Shown piece after piece: positions 18,115-27,621 of a DNA stretch of 64,000 bases. Positions within the stretch are counted from its first letter, which is position 1; each line of letters begins with the position of its first letter. The notes under the pieces are model-generated. The model was not told where the DNA came from and did not search any database. It saw nothing but the letters and a program-made list of their open reading frames with translations. Origin of the DNA: Klebsiella spallanzanii (GTDB lineage Bacteria > Pseudomonadota > Gammaproteobacteria > Enterobacterales > Enterobacteriaceae); assembly GCF_902158555.1 (NCBI RefSeq), contig NZ_CABGGS010000005.1, forward strand, positions 124,001 to 188,000, read 5' to 3'. The translations under genes and the position numbers were made by a program.

Positions 18115-18125
18115 TGGAGGCAAAC

Positions 18126-19082
18126 ATGGCACCGATTGCAGTCACCCTGCTGACTGGTTTTCTTGGCGCAGGTAAAACGACCCTGCTGCGCCATATTCTT
18201 AACGAAGAGCACGGCTTCAAAATTGCCGTTATCGAAAACGAATTTGGCGAAGTCGCCGTCGATGACCAGCTTATCGGCGACCGCGCCACGCAGATTAAAA
18301 CCCTGACCAACGGCTGTATCTGCTGTACCCGTTCCAACGAACTGGAAGATGCCCTGCTCGATCTGCTCGACAGCCGCGATCGCGGCGAGATTGATTTTGA
18401 CCGGTTAGTCATTGAGTGCACCGGCATGGCCGATCCTGGCCCGATTATTCAGACCTTTTTCTCCCACGATGTGCTGTGCGAGCGCTACCTGCTGGATGGG
18501 GTGATTGCGCTGGTTGACGCAGTGCATGCCGATCAGCAGATGAACCAGTTCACCATTGCCCAGTCACAGGTGGGCTATGCCGATCGCATCCTGCTCACTA
18601 AAACTGACGTAGCGGGCGACAGCGACAAGCTTCGTGAACGGCTGACGCGTATTAATGCTCGCGCGCCAATTTACAGCGTCATCCACGGCGATATCGACCT
18701 GAGCCAGCTATTTAACACCAGCGGTTTTATGCTGGAGGAAAACGTGGTCAGCAGCAAACCGCGCTTCCACTTTATGGCCGACAAGCAAAACGATGTTTCG
18801 TCGATTGTGGTGGAACTGGATTATCCGGTGGATATCAGCGAAGTCTCAAGGGTGATGGAGAATCTGCTGCTCACCTTCGCCGAACAGCTGATGCGCTACA
18901 AAGGGATGCTGTGGATTGACGGCGAGCCTAACCGCCTGCTGTTTCAGGGCGTTCAGCGCCTCTACAGCGCCGACTGGGACCGGCCGTGGGGCGTAGAACC
19001 GCCACACAGTACGCTGGTGTTTATCGGCATCAATCTGCCGGAAGAGGAAATTCGCGCGGCGTTTGCCGGGTTGCTCAAGTAA
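18126..19082 (+). CDS. yjiA: YjiA, COG0523 (CobW-type) GTPase
   Basis: 318 residues from the ATG at 18126, five bases after GGAGG, matching E. coli YjiA; an upstream in-frame ATG at 18114 overlaps the yjiX stop. It has a P-loop GFLGAGKTT (residues 11-19), the metal-binding C-x-C-C motif (C64, C66, C67 in GCICC) and the SIMIBI G3 DPGP. The family couples GTP hydrolysis to transition-metal delivery. Third gene of btsT-yjiX-yjiA. Confidence 0.95.
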   Translation: MAPIAVTLLTGFLGAGKTTLLRHILNEEHGFKIAVIENEFGEVAVDDQLIGDRATQIKTLTNGCICCTRSNELEDALLDLLDSRDRGEIDFDRLVIECTGMADPGPIIQTFFSHDVLCERYLLDGVIALVDAVHADQQMNQFTIAQSQVGYADRILLTKTDVAGDSDKLRERLTRINARAPIYSVIHGDIDLSQLFNTSGFMLEENVVSSKPRFHFMADKQNDVSSIVVELDYPVDISEVSRVMENLLLTFAEQLMRYKGMLWIDGEPNRLLFQGVQRLYSADWDRPWGVEPPHSTLVFIGINLPEEEIRAAFAGLLK

Positions 19083-19121
19083 CCCTTTGATTGCTGACAG
19101 AGTGCAGCGCTGTTGTAATCG

Positions 19122-19219
19122 TCCGGCGGCGCTTCGCTGGCGCGGGCCTACAAAAAATCATAACCTGATGATATTGTGATTTTTGTAGGCCGGGCAAAGC
19201 GCTAGCCGCCGCCCGGCAG
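19122..19219. repeat. REP pair (class B, diverged)
   Basis: Inverted arms GTCCGGCGGCGC...GGGCCTAC and GTAGGCCGGGC...GCCCGGC, separated by an AT-rich loop that is itself partly palindromic (CACAATATC/GATATTGTG-like). Confidence 0.75.
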
Positions 19220-19235
19220 TAATGTGAGCACTAAG

Positions 19236-19263
19236 GAAAAACTGCCTGATGGCAGGTTTTTTG
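19236..19263. terminator. Bidirectional intrinsic terminator between yjiA and the convergent dehydrogenase gene
   Basis: Stem CTGCC / GGCAG with loop TGAT, flanked by AAAAA on the left and TTTTTT on the right, so it can work for both converging genes. Confidence 0.8.
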
Positions 19264-19274
19264 TATTCACACCG

Positions 19275-20645
19275 TTATTTATGCACCACCACCAGCTTCT
19301 GATTCACAAACTCTTTAATCCCCAGATCGGAAAGCTCGCGGCCAAATCCGGAGCGTTTGACGCCGCCAAACGGCAACTCCGGCGCGGTATCGGTTAACCA
19401 GTTGATATAGACCATCCCGGTTTCGATTCGCGATGCCATCCGTTTCGCCCGTTCGATATCCTGGCTGAACACTGCGCCCCCCAGGCCATAGTGCGAATCG
19501 TTAGCCAGTTTCACCGCCTCATCGTCATCTTTCACCACGTAAATTTGCGCCACCGGACCAAAAAACTCTTCAAAATATGCCGGATTATCGCGGGTGATTC
19601 CGGTCAGAATAGTCGGCTCGAAAAAGCTGCCTTCCCGCTGCGCGGGTTTGCCGCCCAGGTGCAATTTGGCGCCGTTTTTCACCGCCTCATCCACCTGTTT
19701 GCTCAGGGTTTCCAGCGCGTCTTTTGAGGAGAGCGGACCCAGCGTCGTGCTCTCGTCTAGCGGATCGCCCATCTTCACCTGACGGAACGCATCGGCAAAT
19801 TTGCTGAGGAACTGGTCAGCAATTTTTTCATGGAGAATAAAGCGTTTTGCGGCAGTACAGACCTGTCCGGCGTTGTTGAGTCGGGCCTGAACACCAATCT
19901 TCACCGCTTTCTCCAGATTTGCGTCATCGAGCACCACAAACACATCGTTACCACCCAGTTCAAGCGTCGCTTTCTTGATGTGTTTAGCCGCCTGCGCTGC
20001 TACCACGCTCCCGGCTTTTTCCGAGCCGGTCAGCGCCGCGCCCTGTACCCGATCGTCGGCGATAATCTTCGCCACCTGATCCTGAGAAATAAACAGATTG
20101 GTCCATGCCCCTTCTGGCGCACCGGCTTCACGCACCAGATGAGCAAAAGTTTCCGCACAGTGCGGAACGATGCTGGCATGCTTGGCGATCACCGGATTCC
20201 CCGCCGCCAGATTTGGTGCCAGTACGCGCATTAGCTGGTAATAAGGGAAGTTCCACGGCTCTACGGCCATCAACACGCCGACAGGATGGTGTTCGACCCA
20301 CGCCTCGCCCAGCTCTGACTGATACTTCACCGGGGCCAGAAACTGTTTCGCGTTGTCGGCGTAGTAGCGGGCAATTTGCGCACACAGCTTAACCTCGCCG
20401 CGGCTTTGCTCGATGAGCTTCCCCATCTCCTGGCTGGCGATTTTGGCCAGTTCGTCCACCCTGCTGTCAATCATATCAGCCAGCTTACGCAGCACCGGCA
20501 GCCGCTGGTCAATATCCCCTTTCGCCCATTCGGAATGATAAAGCGCATCTGCTTTTTGCAGCGCCGCCTCCACGTCCGCATCGCTATGAGCGGGATACTC
20601 TTTGATAAGTTGGTTGTTCGCAGGATTCACCGTCTGGTAAGCCAT
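19275..20645 (-). CDS. NAD(P)-dependent succinate-semialdehyde dehydrogenase-type aldehyde dehydrogenase
   Basis: 456 residues from the ATG at 20645 (MAYQTVNPAN...), which has AAGGAG nine bases upstream; longer in-frame starts have no support. All catalytic residues are present: N132 in PWNF, E229 in LELGG, C263 in GQVCTAAKRF. The sequence is closest to the Sad/GabD-like group that oxidises succinate semialdehyde to succinate. The HpaI aldolase in this window yields succinate semialdehyde, so a link is possible, but this gene is separate and on the opposite strand. Monocistronic. Confidence 0.88.
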   Translation of the reverse strand: MAYQTVNPANNQLIKEYPAHSDADVEAALQKADALYHSEWAKGDIDQRLPVLRKLADMIDSRVDELAKIASQEMGKLIEQSRGEVKLCAQIARYYADNAKQFLAPVKYQSELGEAWVEHHPVGVLMAVEPWNFPYYQLMRVLAPNLAAGNPVIAKHASIVPHCAETFAHLVREAGAPEGAWTNLFISQDQVAKIIADDRVQGAALTGSEKAGSVVAAQAAKHIKKATLELGGNDVFVVLDDANLEKAVKIGVQARLNNAGQVCTAAKRFILHEKIADQFLSKFADAFRQVKMGDPLDESTTLGPLSSKDALETLSKQVDEAVKNGAKLHLGGKPAQREGSFFEPTILTGITRDNPAYFEEFFGPVAQIYVVKDDDEAVKLANDSHYGLGGAVFSQDIERAKRMASRIETGMVYINWLTDTAPELPFGGVKRSGFGRELSDLGIKEFVNQKLVVVHK

Positions 20646-20825
20646 ATCGTATGTCTCCTTGTTATCGCTATTAACACAGTCATAAATGCTGCACAGGATA
20701 TTAAGGGTAGTCGAGATGGCCAGGGATGAGTGTAAACTCAGGTATATCCGGAATTTTCCAAGAAAAGAATAACGATAATCACCGAACAGACTTTCTACCG
20801 GAGAACTCAACAGAACAGCAATGGA

Positions 20826-21455
20826 TTAGTGATTATTGACCGTGATATCCGCTTCCGGCAGACCGGTAATTCTCAGCACCGTGTCCAGCGCCATGCCATC
20901 AGCAAGCATGGTTCGGGCAATGCGTAACGCTTCGGCGCGCTGGCCTTCTTCAACCCCTTCAAGGCGGCCCTCAAGCCGACCTTCCCGCTTGCCCTGCCTG
21001 CGCCCCACTTCACGTAATCTTTCGGCGATAGTCATTAACTTCTCCTTGTGCTGCGGCACCCGCTGGGCCACTTCGCGGATAAACCTACCCAAACGAAGCG
21101 CTTTGCTTGAGTGAATAAGATAATTAAACAGCGTTTTCAACTGCCTGTCATTAGCGTATCCGCTAAGCAGAATGGTCGTCAGATGTTCAACAATGCCCAG
21201 CAGATCGCGCTGACGAATATGCTTTTGCATGAGTTCCAGTAACGCGACTCTACGATGCTGCACAATTTCATCATCTGGCACGACGGTAATATCCACCAGC
21301 GGAAACGGTACGGTGTAGAGCTGTTTAGCCAAAGCAGGGTCAGAGCCAGGATAACGAATACGGCCAGGGAGACACCGCGCCGTGATAGAAAAAAATCGGT
21401 ACCACCAGCGGCAGCGTTTTTACGAGCCTCGACGAAAGATATCTTTCCTTTGCTG
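20826..21455 (-). pseudogene. Remnant of Rpn-family (YhgA-like) recombination-promoting nuclease
   Basis: The 3' part, open from 21332 (only a TTG start) to 20826, encodes the typical Rpn C-terminal half: LAKQLYTVPFPLVDITVVPDDE, then NYLIHSS, an EKLMTIAERLRE segment and a Glu/Gly/Arg-rich tail. The preceding piece, KTLPLVVPIFFYHGAVSPWP, sits in another frame and ends at a stop about 21340, so a small deletion broke the frame. Most of the N-terminal PD-(D/E)XK nuclease domain is gone. In E. coli an rpn gene (rpnD) also lies beside mdtM. Judged non-functional. Confidence 0.8.
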
Positions 21456-21547
21456 CAAGCGCGGTATTTTTGCCGAACGCAGCTCGCATTTCGCCCTCGA
21501 CCTGCTGGCATGTTATAAACAGAAATCCCTCTGCTAAGGAGCCTTTC

Positions 21548-22363
21548 GTGAGCCATACGCGCGATATTCTGCAAACCTTCTGGCGTGATGAACAGCTGCC
21601 ATGGCTGGAGCTGCGCAGCACCTGGCGCAGCCGTCAGGCCTATAAACGTCATCGCCATCCGCAGCTCTCGGTGGGGGCGATTATCGACGGGGAAACGCGC
21701 TGTATCTGCAACGGGCAGGAGTACCTGCTGCGCCCTGGCGACCTGATCATTATCCCCGCGCAGGCACCTCATAGCTGCAATCCGCGCAACGGCCAGCCGC
21801 GCAGCTACCATATGCTTTACCTCGATTTAAGCTGGTGCTGGCAACAGCTGGCAACCGCACCTCAGCAGCGCCAACTGATGACATTACAGCCCGTGATACG
21901 CGACGCTGGCCTCTTTGCGCGGTATCTGCAGATTGTGGAACTGATGAGCCAGCAGAACACCGCGGCGCTCCCCGCAAGCGTTGCCCGGCTGCTTCAGGCA
22001 TTACCGCTGCGCCCGCAAGTACCGCAGGCGTTAAGCCAAACCAGTTCCCGGCTGTTTAGCCGCCTGGCAACCAGTCTGCAAGAACCGCCAACGCTGGATA
22101 GTCTCGCCAATGAGTTCGCCCTGCGTAAAGAGACGCTGATCCGCGCCTTCAAGCACGATACCGGCCTGACGCCCGCCAGCTTTATCAATATGGCGCGTAT
22201 TGAGTTCGCCAAAACGCGCCTGCGCGCCGGGGATAATATTGCCGACGTTGGCTATCAGGCCGGGTTTGCCGATCAGAGCCACTTCCATAAGACCTTTGTC
22301 AGCTATACCGCCGCCACGCCGCGCCAGTATGCGCAGGGGCGATCAATATCAGACAATAATTAG
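21548..22363 (+). CDS. AraC-family transcriptional regulator
   Basis: 271 residues from a GTG at 21548 with AAGGAG seven bases before it; upstream ATG codons in frame have no such site and overlap the rpn remnant. The N-terminal cupin (RHRHPQLSVGAI ... LRPGDLIIIPAQAPHSCNP) should bind a small ligand, and the C-terminal AraC helix-turn-helix pair covers about residues 175-268. It is followed 46 bases later by a LysE-type exporter, which it probably controls in response to the exported amino acid or analogue. Confidence 0.88.
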   Translation: MSHTRDILQTFWRDEQLPWLELRSTWRSRQAYKRHRHPQLSVGAIIDGETRCICNGQEYLLRPGDLIIIPAQAPHSCNPRNGQPRSYHMLYLDLSWCWQQLATAPQQRQLMTLQPVIRDAGLFARYLQIVELMSQQNTAALPASVARLLQALPLRPQVPQALSQTSSRLFSRLATSLQEPPTLDSLANEFALRKETLIRAFKHDTGLTPASFINMARIEFAKTRLRAGDNIADVGYQAGFADQSHFHKTFVSYTAATPRQYAQGRSISDNN

Positions 22364-22384
22364 CATTCACGCTGGCATAGGGTG

Positions 22385-22405
22385 ACCTCAGGTTATTACT
22401 GAGGT
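22385..22405. promoter_or_regulatory. Inverted repeat overlapping the ribosome-binding site of the LysE-type gene
   Basis: Arms ACCTCAG and CTGAGGT around a seven-base centre. The right arm contains the GAGG Shine-Dalgarno of the gene that starts at 22410. It could be an operator or an RNA hairpin that hides the ribosome-binding site. Confidence 0.5.
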
Positions 22406-22409
22406 TGCT

Positions 22410-23072
22410 ATGGACATACTCGCTACGCTCTTTCCTCCCGCCTTCCCCGCGCTGGCGCTTTCCCATTTCGTCGCCCTGCTGAGCCCCGGCCCGGATTTTT
22501 TCCTGCTGGTGGGCTACGCCATCCGCTATCGTCTGCGCGGCAGCGTCGGCCTGTGTATCGGCATTGCCGCCGGAAACGGTCTCTATATTATGCTGGCGAT
22601 TATCGGCTGGGGGCTCCTGCGCCATGCGCCGCTGCTGTTTACGCTGATTGAACTGCTCGGTGCAGCATATTTGCTGTGGATTGGCAGTCTGCTGCTAAGA
22701 AGCCGCCCGACAACGCTGGATTTACGTAGCGCCTCAGCTTCATGTCCTTCGCTGGTAAGACAGCTTCTTCTGGGGCTCGGATCTTCACTGCTGAATCCGA
22801 AAAACGCGCTATTTTATCTCGCATTGATGACGTCGCTACTGGGGCCGAACGTCACCCTGGTGCAGCAGGCCGTCAGCGGGGTGTGGATGACCAGCATCGT
22901 ACTGATATGGGATCTGTTGCTGGTGGCGCTGATTGCGCTACCGTCAGTGCAGCGTCGTCTGTCCGCCGTCGTCTGGCGAGTCGAGCGGGCGGCCGGCGGC
23001 GTGCTGATGGCTTTTGGCTGCTGGATTGTGTGGCAGTTTTTGCACGAGGCCGCCATCAAGCTATATGCTTAA
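22410..23072 (+). CDS. LysE/RhtB-family amino acid exporter
   Basis: 220 residues with five to six membrane helices and the family signature [33 protein letters not shown] near the N-terminus. LysE-family proteins export amino acids or related compounds through the inner membrane. It sits directly downstream of an AraC-type regulator. The next gene, yjiN, begins five bases after the stop. The substrate cannot be predicted. Confidence 0.9.
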   Translation: MDILATLFPPAFPALALSHFVALLSPGPDFFLLVGYAIRYRLRGSVGLCIGIAAGNGLYIMLAIIGWGLLRHAPLLFTLIELLGAAYLLWIGSLLLRSRPTTLDLRSASASCPSLVRQLLLGLGSSLLNPKNALFYLALMTSLLGPNVTLVQQAVSGVWMTSIVLIWDLLLVALIALPSVQRRLSAVVWRVERAAGGVLMAFGCWIVWQFLHEAAIKLYA

Positions 23073-23076
23073 CCTT

Positions 23077-24354
23077 ATGGAAAAACTCGCTGAACTGAAA
23101 CGCGCCAAACTGCTGGCGCTCTCGCTGCTGCTGATTGCAGTCGCTATTTTTATCACTACCCTCGTGCTGCCGCCAACGCCGTGGGTCGGTGCGCTGAAGG
23201 CTATCTCCGAAGCGGCAATGGTCGGCGCGCTGGCGGACTGGTTCGCGGTGGTGGCGCTATTTCGCCGTATTCCGCTGCCGTTCGTTTCTCGACATACGGC
23301 GATTATCCCGCGCAATAAAGACCGGATTGCCGATAATCTTGGCTATTTCGTGCAGGAGAAATTTCTCGATACTCCGTCGCTGGTCGCGCTGATCCGCCGC
23401 TATGAACCGGCGCTGATGCTCGGCAACTGGTTCAGCCAGCCGGATAACGCTCGCCGGGTCGGTCAGCACCTGTTGCAGGTCATGAGCGGCTTTCTGGAAC
23501 TGACCGACGATGCGCGCATCCAGCGCCTGCTGCGTCGGGCGGTGCACAAAGCCATTGATAAGGTCGATTTAACCCAAACCAGCGCCATGATGCTGGAGGG
23601 GCTAACCCGCGACAACCGCCATCAGAAGCTGCTGGATTCGCTGATTAGCCAGCTCATCGCTCTACTACAGCGCGACAGTTCGCGGGCGTTTATTGCCCGT
23701 GGGATCGTCCGCTGGCTGGAGACCGAACATCCGCTAAAAGCTAAACTGTTGCCCACCGAATGGTTGGGCGAACACAGCGCCGAAATGGTCACCGACGCGG
23801 TCAATACGCTGCTTGATGAGGTGACTCAGGATCGCACGCATCAGATTCGCCAGGCCTTCGATCGCACTGCACTCAAGCTGATCGACAGCCTGAAATCCGA
23901 TCCGCAGATGGCGGAAAAAGCAGATAACATCAAGGCATGGCTAAAAAACGACGAGGCTTTTAATCGCTATCTTGGCGAGGTGTGGGCCGACCTGCGCGGC
24001 TGGATCAAAAACGACGTTAATCGCGAGGATTCACGCATTAAGCAGCGCATTGCCGAAGCCGGGCAGTGGTTTGGCGAAACGCTGCTCCACGATGAGGCGC
24101 TGCGCGAGTCGCTGAACGAGCATCTTGAACAGGCGGCGCATCGGGTGGCCCCGGAGTTTGCGGCCTTCCTGACCCGTCATATCAGCGATACGGTCAAAAG
24201 CTGGGACTCACGCGACATGTCGCGGCAGATCGAACTGAACATTGGTAAAGATCTGCAGTTTATCCGCATCAACGGTACGCTGGTCGGCGGCACTATCGGT
24301 CTGGTGCTATGGCTGTTTTCACAAATACCGTCACTGCTGCACCTCCATATTTAA
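23077..24354 (+). CDS. yjiN: YjiN, DUF445 inner-membrane-associated protein
   Basis: 425 residues from the ATG at 23077 ([13 protein letters not shown]), matching E. coli YjiN; the in-frame ATG at 23065 overlaps the exporter gene. There is one N-terminal membrane helix (about 15-37), a long helical body and a C-terminal hydrophobic helix (about 400-420). DUF445 proteins have no established biochemical function. It lies next to mdtM as in K-12. Confidence 0.94.
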   Translation: MEKLAELKRAKLLALSLLLIAVAIFITTLVLPPTPWVGALKAISEAAMVGALADWFAVVALFRRIPLPFVSRHTAIIPRNKDRIADNLGYFVQEKFLDTPSLVALIRRYEPALMLGNWFSQPDNARRVGQHLLQVMSGFLELTDDARIQRLLRRAVHKAIDKVDLTQTSAMMLEGLTRDNRHQKLLDSLISQLIALLQRDSSRAFIARGIVRWLETEHPLKAKLLPTEWLGEHSAEMVTDAVNTLLDEVTQDRTHQIRQAFDRTALKLIDSLKSDPQMAEKADNIKAWLKNDEAFNRYLGEVWADLRGWIKNDVNREDSRIKQRIAEAGQWFGETLLHDEALRESLNEHLEQAAHRVAPEFAAFLTRHISDTVKSWDSRDMSRQIELNIGKDLQFIRINGTLVGGTIGLVLWLFSQIPSLLHLHI

Positions 24355-24526
24355 TATAAATGATTGTTTCAAATACATATTTATCATAAATATAAATTAA
24401 CACCTGAAAAGGTATGGATATTTCTGTTGACCCTAAATTTATTGCAGTGTGAAGTGCTGGAATAGTGCGCGCCGGTTAAGCGTGCATCGCTGTTTTATCG
24501 CGCAAAACTCAACAAGGAGCCCACTG

Positions 24527-25771
24527 ATGTTGCAATGGATATCCCGTTTTTTCGCCCGCCATTCCGCCACGCTGTTCTTCCCGGCAGCGCTGATTCTGTA
24601 TGATTTCGCGGCTTATCTGACCACCGACCTTATCCAGCCAGGTATCATCCATGTGGTGCGCGATTTCAACGCTGACGTGGCGCTGGCCCCCGCATCGGTG
24701 AGCCTGTATATGGCCGGCGGCATGGCGCTACAGTGGCTGCTAGGACCGCTTTCAGACCGTATTGGCCGCCGCCCGGTGCTGCTGACCGGCGCGCTGATCT
24801 TTACTCTTGCCTGCTTTGCGACCCTGTTCACCACCTCGATGGAGCAGTTTCTCGCCGTGCGCTTTATTCAGGGCACCAGCATCTGCTTTATCGCCACGGT
24901 CGGCTACGTCACCATACAGGAGGCCTTCGGCCAGACAAAAGGCATTAAGCTGATGGCGATTATTACCTCGATCGTGCTGATAGCGCCGATTATCGGCCCG
25001 CTCTCGGGCGCGGCGCTAATGCACTTCGTCCACTGGAAAGTGCTGTTCGGGATTATTGCCGCAATGGGGTTTATCGCCTGGCTGGGACTGCTGCTGAATA
25101 TGCCGGAAACCGTGCGGCGCAGCGAGGTTCCTTTTAGCGCCAGCGGCGTGCTCCGCGATTTCCGCGATGTCTTTCACAACCGCATCTTTCTGTTCGGCGC
25201 CGCCACGCTCTCGCTGAGCTACATCCCGCTGATGAGCTGGGTTGCGGTCTCGCCGGTTATCCTGATTGACGATGGCGGATTGACCACCGCTGAGTTCGCC
25301 TGGACCCAGGTGCCAATATTCAGTTCCGTCATTATCGCCAACCTGTCGGTGGCGCGCTGGGTAAAAGACCCCGCCCGCCCGCGCTTTATCTGGCACGCTG
25401 TACCCATCCAGATGACCGGGCTGGCCATGCTGATCCTCGGCAATCTGCTGTGGCCGCACGTCTGGCTGTGGTCGGTGCTGGGCACCTGTTTCTATGCCTT
25501 CGGCATCGGGCTGGTTTTCCCGACGCTGTTCCGCTTTACCCTGTTTTCTAACGATCTACCAAAAGGCACCGTTTCCGCTTCGCTGAACATCGTGATCCTC
25601 AGCGTCAGCGCGCTCTCCATCGAAGCGGCACGCTGGCTGTGGTTTCACGGCGGCAGACTACCTTTCCATCTGCTGGGCGTTGCGGCAGGGATCGCTGCTG
25701 CATTTTGTCTGGCAGGGTTGTTAAGCCGGATCCGCCAGCGCCCGGAAACTGCGCTGGCACAAGAGCCGTAA
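24527..25771 (+). CDS. mdtM: MdtM multidrug/bile salt efflux transporter
   Basis: 414 residues from the ATG at 24527, seven bases after AAGGAG. It is a 12-helix Major Facilitator protein of the DHA1 type; the motif A loop [13 protein letters not shown] is visible near residue 78, and the motif C region [16 protein letters not shown] follows. E. coli MdtM exports chloramphenicol, quaternary ammonium compounds and bile salts in exchange for protons. The sequence is close throughout. Confidence 0.95.
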   Translation: MLQWISRFFARHSATLFFPAALILYDFAAYLTTDLIQPGIIHVVRDFNADVALAPASVSLYMAGGMALQWLLGPLSDRIGRRPVLLTGALIFTLACFATLFTTSMEQFLAVRFIQGTSICFIATVGYVTIQEAFGQTKGIKLMAIITSIVLIAPIIGPLSGAALMHFVHWKVLFGIIAAMGFIAWLGLLLNMPETVRRSEVPFSASGVLRDFRDVFHNRIFLFGAATLSLSYIPLMSWVAVSPVILIDDGGLTTAEFAWTQVPIFSSVIIANLSVARWVKDPARPRFIWHAVPIQMTGLAMLILGNLLWPHVWLWSVLGTCFYAFGIGLVFPTLFRFTLFSNDLPKGTVSASLNIVILSVSALSIEAARWLWFHGGRLPFHLLGVAAGIAAAFCLAGLLSRIRQRPETALAQEP

Positions 25772-25783
25772 TAGCAAGGCGCG

Positions 25784-26410
25784 CTACTCCACGGTCCAGG
25801 CTTCGCTAAAGCTCTCGTCGGCGAATAGCTCCGTCAGGCCGCTGATCTGTTTCAGGCGCAGCACTTCATCGGCATCCATACCGAGCTCTTCGCCAATGCG
25901 CCGATCGTCCCATCCCTGACGGTGTAAATCGCGGACGATATCCGACATGGCCGCGATCTGGTGCTTTCCTCTGGCGCGATTATGCCGAATCGTGGCGGCA
26001 ATACGTTCTTTCTGCCCCTCGCGTTCAGCATTAATCAGGGTCACCGGAAGATAGCCATGCAGGCGTCGACTCAGCTCCGGGCGCGTCTTACCAATCAGGT
26101 GGCGATGAAAACCATCCACGACCAGATGCCGCCGCTGCTGGTAGGCCACCACCACCGGTTGGGTGAAACCATCCAGTTCGATGGATCGCTCCAGAAGTTT
26201 CTTTTCTACCGTCGCCATCACGTTAGGATTATAGTCATTTGCCTCTACCGTTTTGGATTCGACCCACAGCACGCAGTCAACCGGTTCGCGACAAAACGGG
26301 CTGTGCTGATGAATCAGGCTCTTCAGCTCGTTAATCGCTTTGATTTTCAGGTCAAGATCGTCAAACGACTCAAGATATTCGATCACTGTTTTAGCCACAT
26401 CCGGTGACAT
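25784..26410 (-). CDS. ibrB: IbrB-like ParB/Srx-fold protein
   Basis: 208 residues from the ATG at 26410, eight bases after GGAGG; the stop of ibrA and this start share one base (TGATG), so the two are coupled. A GTG further up (26425) has no proper site. It has a ParB N-terminal-type domain with a DGFHRHLI motif (about residues 110-120) that resembles the CTP/ATP-binding box of the ParB/sulfiredoxin superfamily, then a helix-turn-helix segment (RRIGEELGMDADEVLRLKQ). E. coli YbdM and IbrB are homologs. IbrB was described as an activator of immunoglobulin-binding eib genes with IbrA; the biochemical role is unknown. Confidence 0.85.
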   Translation of the reverse strand: MSPDVAKTVIEYLESFDDLDLKIKAINELKSLIHQHSPFCREPVDCVLWVESKTVEANDYNPNVMATVEKKLLERSIELDGFTQPVVVAYQQRRHLVVDGFHRHLIGKTRPELSRRLHGYLPVTLINAEREGQKERIAATIRHNRARGKHQIAAMSDIVRDLHRQGWDDRRIGEELGMDADEVLRLKQISGLTELFADESFSEAWTVE

Positions 26411-27621
26411 CAGAGCGTCCTCCACTCTTTACGTTTATTGCTCATAAGCCGACAGTACCGTTCATAGTGCTTAGGCTGCGTCGGGCTGAATGACAGCATT
26501 CGGCACCAGAAATCGTTTTTCAGCAACGTTTTGCAAATCCGCCGCCATGAGGGAACATCGCGATAGCCGAGATCTTTTTCCTGCTCATCGGGGATATCGT
26601 CGGGGAAACCACGGGTCTGGTACCAGTGTAGATAGATGGCGATTTTATTGCGGTAATGTTCAGCGGTTTTTTCCGGCATGCTGTCGAGCAGGAAGAGCGC
26701 ATACTCACGCCAGCTAAAGTGCGCGGGCTTGCGGATTTTCGTCTTCAGAGCAAAGTAGTCGCCGCTGGCGTTGGCGTAAATCGCGCCGCTATGTGCGCCG
26801 CATACTCGTCGGCACATGCGCTCCCACGTCTCCGGCTCCAGAATGTGATACAGCCATAGACCGCGCCGCTGCTCAGGGCCAAAAGGCTCGCAGACGCGCA
26901 TATTCTTTAGCGGTACTCCGGCGCGATGCATCAGGTCATAAAGCGGGTTGTAGGGCAGTCTCGACTTGTGGTTAAAAATCCAGATATCGCGAGTACGCCA
27001 GTCATAGAGCGGATAGCAGGTATAGCTGAACCCCTCAGGCGAGGCGGTCGTCCAGGGCTTATCCTCCTCAAAACGCAGTTTAGTTGGCGAGGTCAGCGCC
27101 ATATAGCGATGCAGCGACTCATCGGTACGAATACCGATTAGCGAAGCGAGACTCCGGCCCGCTGCCAGCCAGTGCGAGAACGCTGGAACAAAAGCTTCAA
27201 ACGTCATTTCGGGCTGATAAAAAGGAAAAAAACCGGCACCGGTGATCGCGTCATCGGGCGGTTGCCTCACCCATTCCGCTCCGGCCCGCCAGGCAACCCA
27301 TTCCGGCTCATGCTGCGATACGCCGCTCACCGTCGTCATGGGCAGCGCCACCCAGTAGAACTGGCTCACCACGTCCTGGTAGCGGTTTTTCATATTTTGC
27401 ACGTGCTGGATAGTTAATAAATACTGCGCTTCCCAATCCACGAACAATACCGCAAACTTTTTCCCTTTTTGACGCGCGACCACCGCCGCCAGATGAAATA
27501 ATACCGTTGAATCTTTACCGCCGGAGAAAGATAAACAAACCTGCTCGAAAGTATCAAACACCCAATCCAGGCGCATCAGAGCAGCGTCAAAAACATTCAT
27601 ATTCAGTTTTACGCGTTTCAT
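26410..27621 (-). CDS. ibrA: IbrA-like PAPS-reductase-fold ATP pyrophosphatase (DUF3440)
   Basis: 403 residues. The PP-loop S-G-G-K-D-S (residues 33-38) and the FVDWEAQY strand show the adenine-nucleotide alpha-hydrolase fold of PAPS reductases, followed by a DUF3440-type C-terminal region (SMPEKTAEHYRNKIAIYLHWY). The catalytic cysteine motif of true PAPS reductases is not seen, so sulfate reduction is unlikely. Homologs are E. coli YbdN and IbrA. It is always found with the ParB-like partner encoded immediately downstream. The upstream region carries a perfect CRP palindrome shared with the divergent DUF2164 gene. Confidence 0.88.
   Translation of the reverse strand: MKRVKLNMNVFDAALMRLDWVFDTFEQVCLSFSGGKDSTVLFHLAAVVARQKGKKFAVLFVDWEAQYLLTIQHVQNMKNRYQDVVSQFYWVALPMTTVSGVSQHEPEWVAWRAGAEWVRQPPDDAITGAGFFPFYQPEMTFEAFVPAFSHWLAAGRSLASLIGIRTDESLHRYMALTSPTKLRFEEDKPWTTASPEGFSYTCYPLYDWRTRDIWIFNHKSRLPYNPLYDLMHRAGVPLKNMRVCEPFGPEQRRGLWLYHILEPETWERMCRRVCGAHSGAIYANASGDYFALKTKIRKPAHFSWREYALFLLDSMPEKTAEHYRNKIAIYLHWYQTRGFPDDIPDEQEKDLGYRDVPSWRRICKTLLKNDFWCRMLSFSPTQPKHYERYCRLMSNKRKEWRTL

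Noticed and set aside
26410..27621. DndC / phosphorothioation system
   Set aside because: The PP-loop protein has a DUF3440-type C-terminus and a ParB-like partner, and no dndB, dndD, dndE or sspB-like genes are nearby; IbrA/YbdN fits better.
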